Positions 8,601-16,011 of a DNA stretch of 47,929 nt are shown piece by piece. The stretch comes from Caldimonas caldifontis (lineage in GTDB: Bacteria > Pseudomonadota > Gammaproteobacteria > Burkholderiales > Burkholderiaceae_C): the NCBI RefSeq assembly GCF_002930615.1, contig NZ_PSNX01000018.1:1-47929 (forward strand), in the 5' to 3' direction. Positions within the stretch are counted from its first letter, which is position 1. Each line of letters opens with the position of its first letter. Below the pieces are notes generated by a model. It saw nothing but the letters and a program-made list of their open reading frames with translations, did no database searches and was not told the origin of the DNA. Position numbers and translations under genes: made by a program.

Positions 8601-10039
8601 CGGCTGAGGTCGATCCCCGCTCACGCGGGGGAGCCTAGATGCGCGTGCAGTCGCAGAGGCCATCGACGGGTCGATCCCCGCTCACGCGGGGGAGCCCTCC
8701 AGCCACTCGCGCAGCGAAACACCGATATCGGTCGATCCCCGCTCACGCGGGGGAGCCCGTAGATGGGGGCGAGAGCGCCGAGGGCCTTCAGGTCGATCCC
8801 CGCTCACGCGGGGGAGCCTCGTCATTGACCAAGAACGATGCGGCCTCAACGGGTCGATCCCCGCTCACGCGGGGGAGCCCGCCCCAGCCAGGAGGCATTC
8901 GTGCATGGCTGGGGTCGATCCCCGCTCACGCGGGGGAGCCATTTGGTTTGCGCTTGGCACACAGTACTGAAGGGGTCGATCCCCGCTCACGCGGGGGAGC
9001 CACGACCTTCACGGCCACTTCGCCCTCGCGCAGCGGTCGATCCCCGCTCACGCGGGGGAGCCGAACCGGGCCGGCGGCTGAGGTGGTAGGCGTTGGGGTC
9101 GATCCCCGCTCACGCGGGGGAGCCCGGCTTCGGCTGGTCACGCGCTCGGCTTCCGAGGGTCGATCCCCGCTCACGCGGGGGAGCCTGGACGAAGCCGCCT
9201 TGGTTCTCGGTGCGCTCGGGTCGATCCCCGCTCACGCGGGGGAGCCATGCCCGTCCACTGGCCGCGCGCCAGGTCGCGGGGTCGATCCCCGCTCACGCGG
9301 GGGAGCCACGCGCCGGATCAGGCCTGCCTCGCCGTGGTCGGGTCGATCCCCGCTCACGCGGGGGAGCCCATGCCTCGATGGCTGCGCGGTCAATCGTGGA
9401 AGGTCGATCCCCGCTCACGCGGGGGAGCCGCCCGCAGATAGTTGTCCAAATCCGGGAATACGGGTCGATCCCCGCTCACGCGGGGGAGCCAATGGGGCGG
9501 CGCTGGTGGGACTCAATGCCACGGGTCGATCCCCGCTCACGCGGGGGAGCCGCTCGGCTTCCGTGATCTGGCCTTGGCCCTTCAGGTCGATCCCCGCTCA
9601 CGCGGGGGAGCCCTGCCAGGACAAGGGAGGTGACTTCAGCCATTCGGTCGATCCCCGCTCACGCGGGGGAGCCCCGACTTATCATGTCCGGCCTGTATCT
9701 TCACAAGGTCGATCCCCGCTCACGCGGGGGAGCCGCTACCAGGGAGGCCGCTACCGCTCACAGGCGAGGTCGATCCCCGCTCACGCGGGGGAGCCTGCGC
9801 GAAGCGGTCCAGGTCGGCGCTGGCCTTGGGTCGATCCCCGCTCACGCGGGGGAGCCATTCCCGCTGCGATGAAGTCGGGGACTGCTGGAGGTCGATCCCC
9901 GCTCACGCGGGGGAGCCGATCGCCGCGTGCGCCAAACCACTCCACCGGCAGGTCGATCCCCGCTCACGCGGGGGAGCCTGTACTGGTAGAGATAGACATC
10001 AAGTCCCATGGGGTCGATCCCCGCTCACGCGGGGGAGCC
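5680..10039 (-). CRISPR. type I-E CRISPR array, 72 repeats
   Basis: The 28-bp conserved repeat on the + strand starts GGTCGATCCCCGC and ends GCGGGGGAGCC. Starts run every 61 bp from 5680 (26/28 match, differences at 5680 and 5682), then 5741 to 9035 and 9097 to 10012: 72 repeats and 71 spacers. Spacers are 33 nt except one of 34 (9063-9096). The only internal substitution noticed is G to A at 6739. The reverse complement resembles the E. coli I-E repeat: a CCCCGC/GCGGGG hairpin with a GTGA loop, then ATCGACC as the 5' handle. Transcription is therefore on the minus strand, away from cas2, with the leader at the high-coordinate end. The 29th repeat base of other I-E arrays is here variable. 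Confidence 0.98.
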
Positions 10040-10082
10040 TGTACAGTGTAACGTGTTGATTGTTAAAGAAATGTCCGTCTTT
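10040..10082 (-). promoter_or_regulatory. CRISPR leader
   Basis: Only 43 bp separate the first repeat from the cas2 stop (TAA at 10083-10085). The segment is A+T-rich compared with its surroundings, as leaders are. In transcript sense it begins AAAGACGGACATTTC and ends TACACTGTACA against the repeat. Any array promoter must lie here or inside the 3' end of cas2; TACACT (4/6 to a -10) is the only candidate I see and is weak. Confidence 0.8.
10049..10061 (-). promoter_or_regulatory. IHF binding site in the leader
   Basis: The minus strand reads AATCAACACGTTA, an exact fit to the IHF consensus WATCAANNNNTTR. It begins 9 bp from the first repeat. In E. coli type I-E, IHF bends the leader at a comparable place so that Cas1-Cas2 integrates new spacers at the first repeat. 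The match and position are seen; function is inferred. Confidence 0.8.
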
Positions 10083-10394
10083 TTACGCCGTGCTCCCTCG
10101 AAGCAGTCGGCGTGCCAGGATCAGACCGTCGACGTCCGACAACTCGATGGGTGGACTTCCCAGCGTGCGAACCGCTTGCCCGCCGGGGATATTCCGCTCC
10201 TGCCAAAGCATCACGATCGATGCATCCCGCTCATTGGGAAACCAGTTTTCGAGCACACCCCAAACCCGACCGCGCACAGCGGGAGACAGGCGAGGCGCGC
10301 TGTAGACACCCGGCACAAGTTCCAGCATTGCGGACGCCAGGAAACCTCGCACCCGCGAAGACACATTACGCGTCACCACCACGGTCATCGACAT
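10083..10394 (-). CDS. cas2: CRISPR-associated endonuclease Cas2, type I-E
   Basis: 103 aa, the size of Cas2e (E. coli Cas2 is 94). The N-terminus MSMTVVVTRNVSSRVRGFLA matches the E. coli pattern of a beta strand followed by an Arg-rich helix, then LELVPGVYSAPRLSPAVRG. Cas2 is the structural dimer at the centre of the Cas1-Cas2 integrase. The gene overlaps cas1 by 29 bp, so it is translated from the same message, and it is the last gene before the leader. Confidence 0.95.
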   Translation of the reverse strand: MSMTVVVTRNVSSRVRGFLASAMLELVPGVYSAPRLSPAVRGRVWGVLENWFPNERDASIVMLWQERNIPGGQAVRTLGSPPIELSDVDGLILARRLLRGSTA

Positions 10395-11265
10395 CGAAAA
10401 GCTCCTTGATGCGATCGATCATGCGAGGGACGAGCTTTTCCTGTCGGAACAGTTTCGCGGCACGTCGTCTCACTTCTCGTTCGAGGTTATCGGTTTCGCC
10501 GTCCCCGAAGGCACGAACAGCGCCAAAGGCCAAGGGAAGTGTCAGATCCACACGGTACAGGTCGGACACGTCCAGGGTAAAGGCATTGCTGGAGTCTTCG
10601 TGGATGAAACCCAGTGGAGGTAGAGCACCAACCGCGGCAACTGCGAGGTCAGCTGCTGCTTCCACGAAGGTAGCCGCATGGTTGAGCGCCTGATTGGGTA
10701 GATCAGCCGCCGTCGGGTTCTGCCGATCGTAGCGGCGTCCGTGCCATTCGATGCCGAACCGCTGGGCCACGAGCTTGTAGCTCTCCTTGATGCGTGCACC
10801 TTCGATGCCACGCAGGGTTTCGATGTCTCGGTGGGGCAGTACACGTCCGAAACGCCACGCATAGAGCCGTCGGGCAGTGTCAAGTCGTCGTTTGGGGTCG
10901 GCCCAGCGCTCGGCATGCGCCCGTGCGACGTCCGAGCGCCCTTGACCCAACGGAGGGGCGGTGTAGCTTTTCACGCCACCTTCGCCAACGGCTGCGATCA
11001 AAGTACCGTGGCGCGCGCACAAGCGCAGCACGTCTTGCGTGATGCTGGTACCGGGGCCCAGTAGGATCATCGAGACGGCTTGGTAGGGGATGGCATAGTC
11101 GCCCGCGTCCAACGTTTCGCTTTTGGCTGCCACGAAACGCAGCGTGCCATCCTCCACCGAGAGCTTGCCGTATTCGAGCCATAGCAGGCCGTGCCGGTCG
11201 GTGTGTGGAATGCGCGAGGCGGCCAGACCTAACCGCCCATGCATGAGGCCAGGCCCAACGTTCAT
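10366..11265 (-). CDS. cas1: CRISPR-associated integrase Cas1, type I-E
   Basis: 299 aa (E. coli Cas1 is 305). The metal-binding residues are in place: Glu155 in LRGIEGARIK, His222 in LGFIHEDSSNAF and Asp232/Asp235 in LDVSDLYRVD. The N-terminal beta domain (residues ~10-100) and all-alpha catalytic domain follow the family order. With Cas2 it captures protospacers and inserts them at the leader end. It overlaps cas6e by 4 bp (stop of cas6e and start of cas1) and cas2 by 29 bp. Nothing suggests inactivation. Confidence 0.97.
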   Translation of the reverse strand: MNVGPGLMHGRLGLAASRIPHTDRHGLLWLEYGKLSVEDGTLRFVAAKSETLDAGDYAIPYQAVSMILLGPGTSITQDVLRLCARHGTLIAAVGEGGVKSYTAPPLGQGRSDVARAHAERWADPKRRLDTARRLYAWRFGRVLPHRDIETLRGIEGARIKESYKLVAQRFGIEWHGRRYDRQNPTAADLPNQALNHAATFVEAAADLAVAAVGALPPLGFIHEDSSNAFTLDVSDLYRVDLTLPLAFGAVRAFGDGETDNLEREVRRRAAKLFRQEKLVPRMIDRIKELFDVDDRGGDA

Positions 11266-11960
11266 CGCGGTGGGGAAAGCAAGACCATCCCGAAGCCGAA
11301 CGCGCGGTGACGGCCGATACCACGCGCAAGCAGGCCGGAGAATCGATCAGCGTCGACGATCACCGCATCGGCGCTGAACAGCGCCTGCGGCCGCTCGACA
11401 ATGCGTAGACGGTTCGTCCCGTTGCGTGCACGCCGCAGCAGGCGGCTGCGGGCATTCATGCCCAGCAGTTCAAGCTGATCGAAGCGAACCCCATCGGCCC
11501 ATTGTTCGGTGAACCAGGTTCGGTACACCTCGGCGCGCGGTGGAGCTGCATTCCCAAGACGGTCGAGCGCTCGCAAATAGAGATCCTTTTCCACGTCACC
11601 TTGGCGCGATACCGGGCATGTCAGTACTTCCAGTCGAAGACGTTGGCCCGCCCGCCAAAGGTCAGGCATGGGCTTGCTGGCGACGCCCTCGGGGTCGAGC
11701 GCTGCCCAGGCCTGCGGTGAGGCAAATGCCTGGGCCTGCGCCAACAAGGTAGCAGCGTCTGCGTTCGCGTAGGCCAGCACCTCGCAGCGGTGCACGAGGT
11801 GGCGAAAGGGTTTCGGCGCCAGGCCCCCAAACAGCGCGGCAAACCAGGCGTGCAGGGTGTAGCCCAGGGTCTCGTCTTCCTGGGCGATGCCGTGATCAAC
11901 AGCGAAGCGCAGCAGGCGCGGGGCATGGACGGGGATGCGCACGAGATGCAGGGGGCTCAT
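11262..11960 (-). CDS. cas6e: CRISPR RNA endoribonuclease Cas6e (CasE)
   Basis: 232 aa, close to the usual ~200-220 of CasE. It starts MSPLHLVRIPVHAPRLLRFA and has the C-terminal Gly-rich loop GIGRHRAFGFGMV diagnostic for Cas6-type RAMP proteins. A His near the N-terminus (HAPRLL or HGIAQ region) is the likely general acid/base, but I cannot fix which. It cuts each repeat hairpin of the transcript at the base of the stem, leaving the AUCGACC-type handle, and stays on the crRNA as a Cascade subunit. It overlaps both neighbours by 4 bp. Confidence 0.94.
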   Translation of the reverse strand: MSPLHLVRIPVHAPRLLRFAVDHGIAQEDETLGYTLHAWFAALFGGLAPKPFRHLVHRCEVLAYANADAATLLAQAQAFASPQAWAALDPEGVASKPMPDLWRAGQRLRLEVLTCPVSRQGDVEKDLYLRALDRLGNAAPPRAEVYRTWFTEQWADGVRFDQLELLGMNARSRLLRRARNGTNRLRIVERPQALFSADAVIVDADRFSGLLARGIGRHRAFGFGMVLLSPPR

Positions 11961-12676
11961 GCCGTCACCTCCAGGAAGCCCACGGCATGGCGCTCGGTGC
12001 CGCGGTGGATGTTGTTGCGCCAGTCACGCGGGGCGTAGCGCTCTTCGACCTGGGCGCCCTGTGCCTCATCCAGCGGCCAGAGGGCGGGGATGCGGCCGGG
12101 ACGCCGGCGCGGGCCGATGTCGGCGAGCGGCTCGGCGGCGAGCGCGGCCCGCACCCCCTCCGCCTTGCGGCGCCCCAGCAGCAAGGGGCCCGCGGGCAGG
12201 CAGGGCTTGCGGCCGAGGAACAGCGGCCGGGCAGGGCATCGCAGTGCCTGCTCCAGGGCCGCAAAGCCGGGCTCGCCTTCTCCGTCCAGCGCCAGCGCGA
12301 TGGTGGCCACACCGTTGGCCCAGTGGTCGCGGTAGCGGATATGGGTGCCGGTGGTCGCGGCCCCCTTGCCACGGTCTTCCCGGCGTCCGCGCGTGGTCCA
12401 GCCGGTGCCGATCATGAAATCCTGCCCCAGGTCCACGGTCTGGTAGTCGGTCAGCAACTCCGGTTCGGCATCCCAGCGGGCGGCGAAACGCAGCCGGTCC
12501 TGCAGGGACTGCAGCCGGTCGGTGTCGCGGTGGTCCCAGCCCAGGGCATTGCCGAGCAGGCCGGTGAGCATGGCCACGCCGGGGAAGCGCCAGACCGGAT
12601 GGTTCTGGTCCACCACCACGGCGCCGAAGCTCATCAGGGGCGCATCGAGGCGCAGCAGCAGTACGTCCATGCCCAT
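11957..12676 (-). CDS. cas5e: Cascade subunit Cas5e (CasD)
   Basis: 239 aa from the ATG at 12676, which lies 4 bp after the cas7e stop; an ATG at 12670 is also possible and a longer reading to 12799 would run into cas7e. The family signature is at the N-terminus (MDVLLLRLDAPLMSFG, then GVAMLTGLLGNALGW), with RRRPGR and RDW(R)NNIHRGTERHAVGF towards the end. In Cascade it caps the 5' handle of the crRNA. It is co-translated with cas6e (4-bp overlap). Confidence 0.93.
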   Translation of the reverse strand: MGMDVLLLRLDAPLMSFGAVVVDQNHPVWRFPGVAMLTGLLGNALGWDHRDTDRLQSLQDRLRFAARWDAEPELLTDYQTVDLGQDFMIGTGWTTRGRREDRGKGAATTGTHIRYRDHWANGVATIALALDGEGEPGFAALEQALRCPARPLFLGRKPCLPAGPLLLGRRKAEGVRAALAAEPLADIGPRRRPGRIPALWPLDEAQGAQVEERYAPRDWRNNIHRGTERHAVGFLEVTA

Positions 12677-12680
12677 GGCC

Positions 12681-13865
12681 TCATGCCTTGGAGCCGAAGA
12701 TCGCATCCAGTGCCGCTGCCACCGCCTGCGGCACCGGCTGCCTGGGCGGCAGATGCGCGGGCTGCTCCAGCGTGGTGGAGAGCTGGCGCGTCTCGCCATC
12801 GTTAGGGCCGCCGTACATCTCGTCGAGTTGCTTCACATAAGCCGCCAGGCGGCTGAGCGCCGCGTTGCGCAGGTCGCTCTTCCCTTCCGGGCGCAAGGCG
12901 TCGAGGAAGGCGTTCGACAGCGCGCGGGGCTGGCTGCGCCCCACCTCGAGGTAGAGCGCGTCGGCCCAGGCGTAGGGCGCGGTGCTGCCCTTCTTCGCGC
13001 CGGGGCTCTGGCGCAGGATGCTGTCGATCAGGGCCTCCAGCACGCGCCGGGCGGTGCTGCCGTCCTGGCCCTGCCAGTCCTTCGCCTCGCAGCCGGTGAG
13101 ATTGGAGACCAGCAGCGGCACGTCCACGGCCACGTAGCCGTAGTACAGGCCGGCGCCGAGTTCGGTCTGGTTGGCATGCGCCGCGCCGGTTTCGTCCTCG
13201 CGGTTGAGGTCGTCCACCACCGTGAAATAGTCCATCTCGGTGCTGGCGGCGTGCACGCTGAAGGCGTGCGCTACATGCACCGGGGCATCCACGCGCGCCA
13301 GCAGGTCGGAGGTGACCATGCGGCCGAAGAGCGCGGCGGTGAGGCCGGCGGCCGATTTGCTCATGGCCTTGAGGTTGTCCTTCTCCTCCCGGGATTTCAG
13401 GCGTTCTTCCAGCGCCTTCTTCGGGTCGTCCGCCTGGCTGGCCTCGCGCAGCAGTTGCACGAAGTAGTCCGCCTCTCTCATGCCGAAAAGGACCGGCTGA
13501 GAAATATCAACACCTTTCTTCTTGGCCTCTTCCCGTTTCCTCTTTGCATCTTCCTTCTCGTCTTTTGACGATGCGATGAACACATCGATCAACGCATCAA
13601 CAAGCTTCTCGGCTTGTTCTTCCGGCACACCCGCTTCAATGGTCCGCGGCAGCACTGTTCGGGTGAAGAAGGAGCGGGTGCGTTGCCCGTCAGGCAGTTC
13701 GGGCAGCCGGAGGGCGAGGTCCTCGCGCCAGTGCCGCTTCAGGCACTGCGATGACACGCGCAGCCGCACGGCGTTGCCGAAGGGGATGCGCTTGGCCAGC
13801 CCGGCGTCATCGCGGTTCAGCAGGCTAGCGGGGTAGGCGGTGAGGGTGTGGATTTGCAGGAACAT
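12681..13865 (-). CDS. cas7e: Cascade backbone subunit Cas7e (CasC/Cse4)
   Basis: 394 aa; E. coli CasC is 363. The start MFLQIHTLTAYPASLLNRDD and KRIPFGNAVRLRVSSQCLKRHWR are typical, as is FSVHAASTEMDYFTVVDDLN. Six copies normally form the crRNA filament. Residues 99-118 are an unusual Lys/Glu-rich segment (KDEKEDAKRKREEAKKKGVD), with another charged stretch at ~148-165; they probably enlarge the thumb or helical insert and explain most of the extra length. The underlying DNA (13500-13570) is lower in GC than its surroundings. The gene starts 20 bp after the cse2 stop. Confidence 0.96.
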   Translation of the reverse strand: MFLQIHTLTAYPASLLNRDDAGLAKRIPFGNAVRLRVSSQCLKRHWREDLALRLPELPDGQRTRSFFTRTVLPRTIEAGVPEEQAEKLVDALIDVFIASSKDEKEDAKRKREEAKKKGVDISQPVLFGMREADYFVQLLREASQADDPKKALEERLKSREEKDNLKAMSKSAAGLTAALFGRMVTSDLLARVDAPVHVAHAFSVHAASTEMDYFTVVDDLNREDETGAAHANQTELGAGLYYGYVAVDVPLLVSNLTGCEAKDWQGQDGSTARRVLEALIDSILRQSPGAKKGSTAPYAWADALYLEVGRSQPRALSNAFLDALRPEGKSDLRNAALSRLAAYVKQLDEMYGGPNDGETRQLSTTLEQPAHLPPRQPVPQAVAAALDAIFGSKA

Positions 13866-13885
13866 GCGGCACTCCTTGCTGTGGG

Positions 13886-14404
13886 TCAGTCGTTTTTCGG
13901 CAGGTGGCGGTAGAAGGCCTGGGCGATGCGGCGATGCACGGCTTCGCGCTTGTCCGCATCCGAGGTGATGAGGAATCGGGCGGCCTCGGTGAGGTCGAAG
14001 CGCTCGCCCTTGGCGGCAAGGAAGCGCACGGCGGCCATGAACAGGTCCGGCCGCACGTCGGCGGGGGCGGAGAGCAGCCGTTCCAGCCGGCCTTCGGCAA
14101 AGCCGCTTTCGGCCAGCGCCTGGCCCCAGGGGCGTTTGGGGTCATGGGCCTCCGCGCCCAGCGTGGCAAGACTCCAGGCCAGCAGCATCCAGGCCTGGGT
14201 CGCGGCCTCGGCCGGAAGATCTCCGTCCATCTGGCGTAGCCACAGGCGGTAGAAGGCCAGTGGCAGCGGTTGCCCGGGTGCCCAGCGTCGCAGCGCGGCA
14301 CGGTCGCCATTGGGGTAGTGCTCGGCACCGATCGCGTGCGCCAACCGGCCCACGGTGCTGGCGAGGCTCGATGCCTTGGGGGATGTGGGGGCAGGTTCGC
14401 TCAT
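13886..14404 (-). CDS. cse2: Cascade small subunit Cse2 (CasB)
   Basis: 172 aa from the ATG at 14404 that overlaps the cas8e stop by 4 bp; a longer open frame to 14704 lies inside cas8e and is rejected. The protein is helical and Arg-rich, with LRRWAPGQPLPLAFYRLW and the AARFLITSDADKREAVHRRI ending that fit Cse2/CasB. Two copies form the inner belly of Cascade and hold the displaced strand. Confidence 0.93.
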   Translation of the reverse strand: MSEPAPTSPKASSLASTVGRLAHAIGAEHYPNGDRAALRRWAPGQPLPLAFYRLWLRQMDGDLPAEAATQAWMLLAWSLATLGAEAHDPKRPWGQALAESGFAEGRLERLLSAPADVRPDLFMAAVRFLAAKGERFDLTEAARFLITSDADKREAVHRRIAQAFYRHLPKND

Positions 14405-16011
14405 GCCGGTTGCTCCTCGGGTTCGGGGGTTTCGGTGGTGGCGCGGCCCGGCAGGGGCAGGCCGGCCTTGTGCAGCATGCCGCGCCAGGCGCTTTCGGCC
14501 TGGGTCAGGGCCCGCCAGCGCCGGCTGGACGGCAGCGGCAGGCGGGTGGCGGCCTCGTCGAGCAAGGCCTGGCCGGCATCGACGAGGCGCTGCTGCCAGT
14601 CGCGGCGCACGGCCTCGTGGGCTTCGTCGGCGCCACGCCAGAGCGTTGGGAAGTAGTGCTGCTCCCAGGTCTTCGCAAAGTCGGCGCGCGCTGCGTTGAT
14701 CCATTTCTCGATTTGTTTGAAATCATTCTTGTCAGCCTTTTCCAGTCCTCCTTTGCACAAGCGCATCAGTGCCGTGGCCAAGATCTGTTGCACGTCCTTG
14801 GCATCAGCGAGCAGCTGTTGCCCGAGCTTTCCCAGCGTCTCCCGGTTTGCTTTCTGCAGCAGGGCCCGGCGGGCTTTCTCGGGCACCGGGACCTGGGCGC
14901 GATGGAAGCCTTCCGTCTTGCCCTGTCCGCGCACCAGGCAGGACGCCACGAACCAGCCATCGCCCTCCCCCGATGGCGGCCGTTGCAGCGGTGAGAGCTC
15001 GAAGCCCTGCTCGAACAGCAGGTCGGTCAGGCGCTGGGGCGTGAAGCCATCGGCAGACAGGGTGAGGGCCGATCGCCCCTTCTTCTTGTCGCCGGCGTTG
15101 ATGGCGGTCCAGGGGTCGCCGATGTCGCCGTTCTCGACCGTCTTGGGGCCGATCTGCCGAACCTCGCTGGTGGCTCCCAGCGCCATCAAGCCTGCACCTG
15201 CGTGCGGCCACAGGCGGATCGGGCGGGCGGCTTCGATGAACCAGGGCTCCAGCTGGCTCAGCGTGAGGTGATGCTGCTTGCGGTTCCAAGGGGTCAGCCA
15301 GGTGAGCACGATGCCACGTTGCGGATAGCGCGATTCGCGGCAGACCGACTCACGAAGCTGTGCGAGCTTCCGGGTTTCGTCGGTGAATCGGGCCGAGGGA
15401 TGAAGGTCGCGCACCCAGGCCGCAATGCTGCGGCTGCCAGTGCCGGAGTTCATTCGTACGATCCCGTAGTTACCTCTTCCCAGAACGCCGCTGGTGGTTT
15501 GCAGCAGTAACAGCGCAAATATCCAAGCCTCCATGGCATCCGTGCCGAGACGCGCCATCTTGACGTCGTGGTTCTTGGCAGTGACCAGCACGTCCAGCTC
15601 ATCCGGCGAGCTGGCCTTGGGGTCGAACACGGTCTGTCCGCGGCTGGTTTTTACGCCGTAATCTCCTGCCTCGGCCTGCCAGCTTTTCCACGGGTGCTGC
15701 ATGAAGGCGGGCTTGGTTACGTCCTCCACCACCAGCTGCCAGGCCTCGGGGATGCGGTCGGCCAGATCGAGCAGGCCCTCGCGCCAGTAGGTGGCATCGG
15801 TGGGCAGGGCGTCGGTGGGGCGCCGCGCCTGGATGCTGGCAGCCAGCTGCACCAGGAACACATGCCAGGGATCGGCCTGATGGGCGCGCAGGCCCGTGTA
15901 GCCGTCCACCTGTCCCGCGCTCAGGGCCGCGAGCAGCCCGGGCAGGCTCAAACGCTGCGATCCGGCCGGCGTGCGCACGCCGATCAGCGGGTCGTGGAGC
16001 AGGTCATGCAT
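14401..16011 (-). CDS. cas8e: Cascade large subunit Cas8e (CasA/Cse1)
   Basis: 536 aa from the ATG at 16011 (MHDLLHDPLIGVRTPAGSQR), similar to the 502 aa of E. coli CasA. Characteristic segments include LLALLSAG-like helix LPGLLAALSAG, DPWHVFLVQLAA, the FMQHPW segment, and TTSGVLGRGNYGIVRMNSGTGSR, followed by the four-helix C-terminal bundle. Cas8e recognises the PAM and recruits Cas3. The start lies 8 bp inside the 3' end of cas3, and the stop overlaps the start of cse2. The longer frame to 16266 runs antisense-free into cas3 and is not a real extension. Confidence 0.96.
   Translation of the reverse strand: MHDLLHDPLIGVRTPAGSQRLSLPGLLAALSAGQVDGYTGLRAHQADPWHVFLVQLAASIQARRPTDALPTDATYWREGLLDLADRIPEAWQLVVEDVTKPAFMQHPWKSWQAEAGDYGVKTSRGQTVFDPKASSPDELDVLVTAKNHDVKMARLGTDAMEAWIFALLLLQTTSGVLGRGNYGIVRMNSGTGSRSIAAWVRDLHPSARFTDETRKLAQLRESVCRESRYPQRGIVLTWLTPWNRKQHHLTLSQLEPWFIEAARPIRLWPHAGAGLMALGATSEVRQIGPKTVENGDIGDPWTAINAGDKKKGRSALTLSADGFTPQRLTDLLFEQGFELSPLQRPPSGEGDGWFVASCLVRGQGKTEGFHRAQVPVPEKARRALLQKANRETLGKLGQQLLADAKDVQQILATALMRLCKGGLEKADKNDFKQIEKWINAARADFAKTWEQHYFPTLWRGADEAHEAVRRDWQQRLVDAGQALLDEAATRLPLPSSRRWRALTQAESAWRGMLHKAGLPLPGRATTETPEPEEQPA

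Noticed and set aside
10070-10082. Strong sigma-70 promoter in the CRISPR leader
   Set aside because: TACACT and CGGACA are 4/6 matches but with 21-bp spacing; no reliable promoter can be claimed.
5414-10409. Long plus-strand open frames through the array, up to 470 codons, with repeating RSIPAHAGEP-like and VDPRSRGGA-like peptides
   Set aside because: The repeats lack stop codons in all frames and recur every 61 bp, so all frames stay open; they are array artefacts, not genes.
14404-14704. N-terminal extension of Cse2 to 272 residues
   Set aside because: The extra 100 codons lie within cas8e in another frame; the ATG at 14404 with stop/start overlap is a better start.
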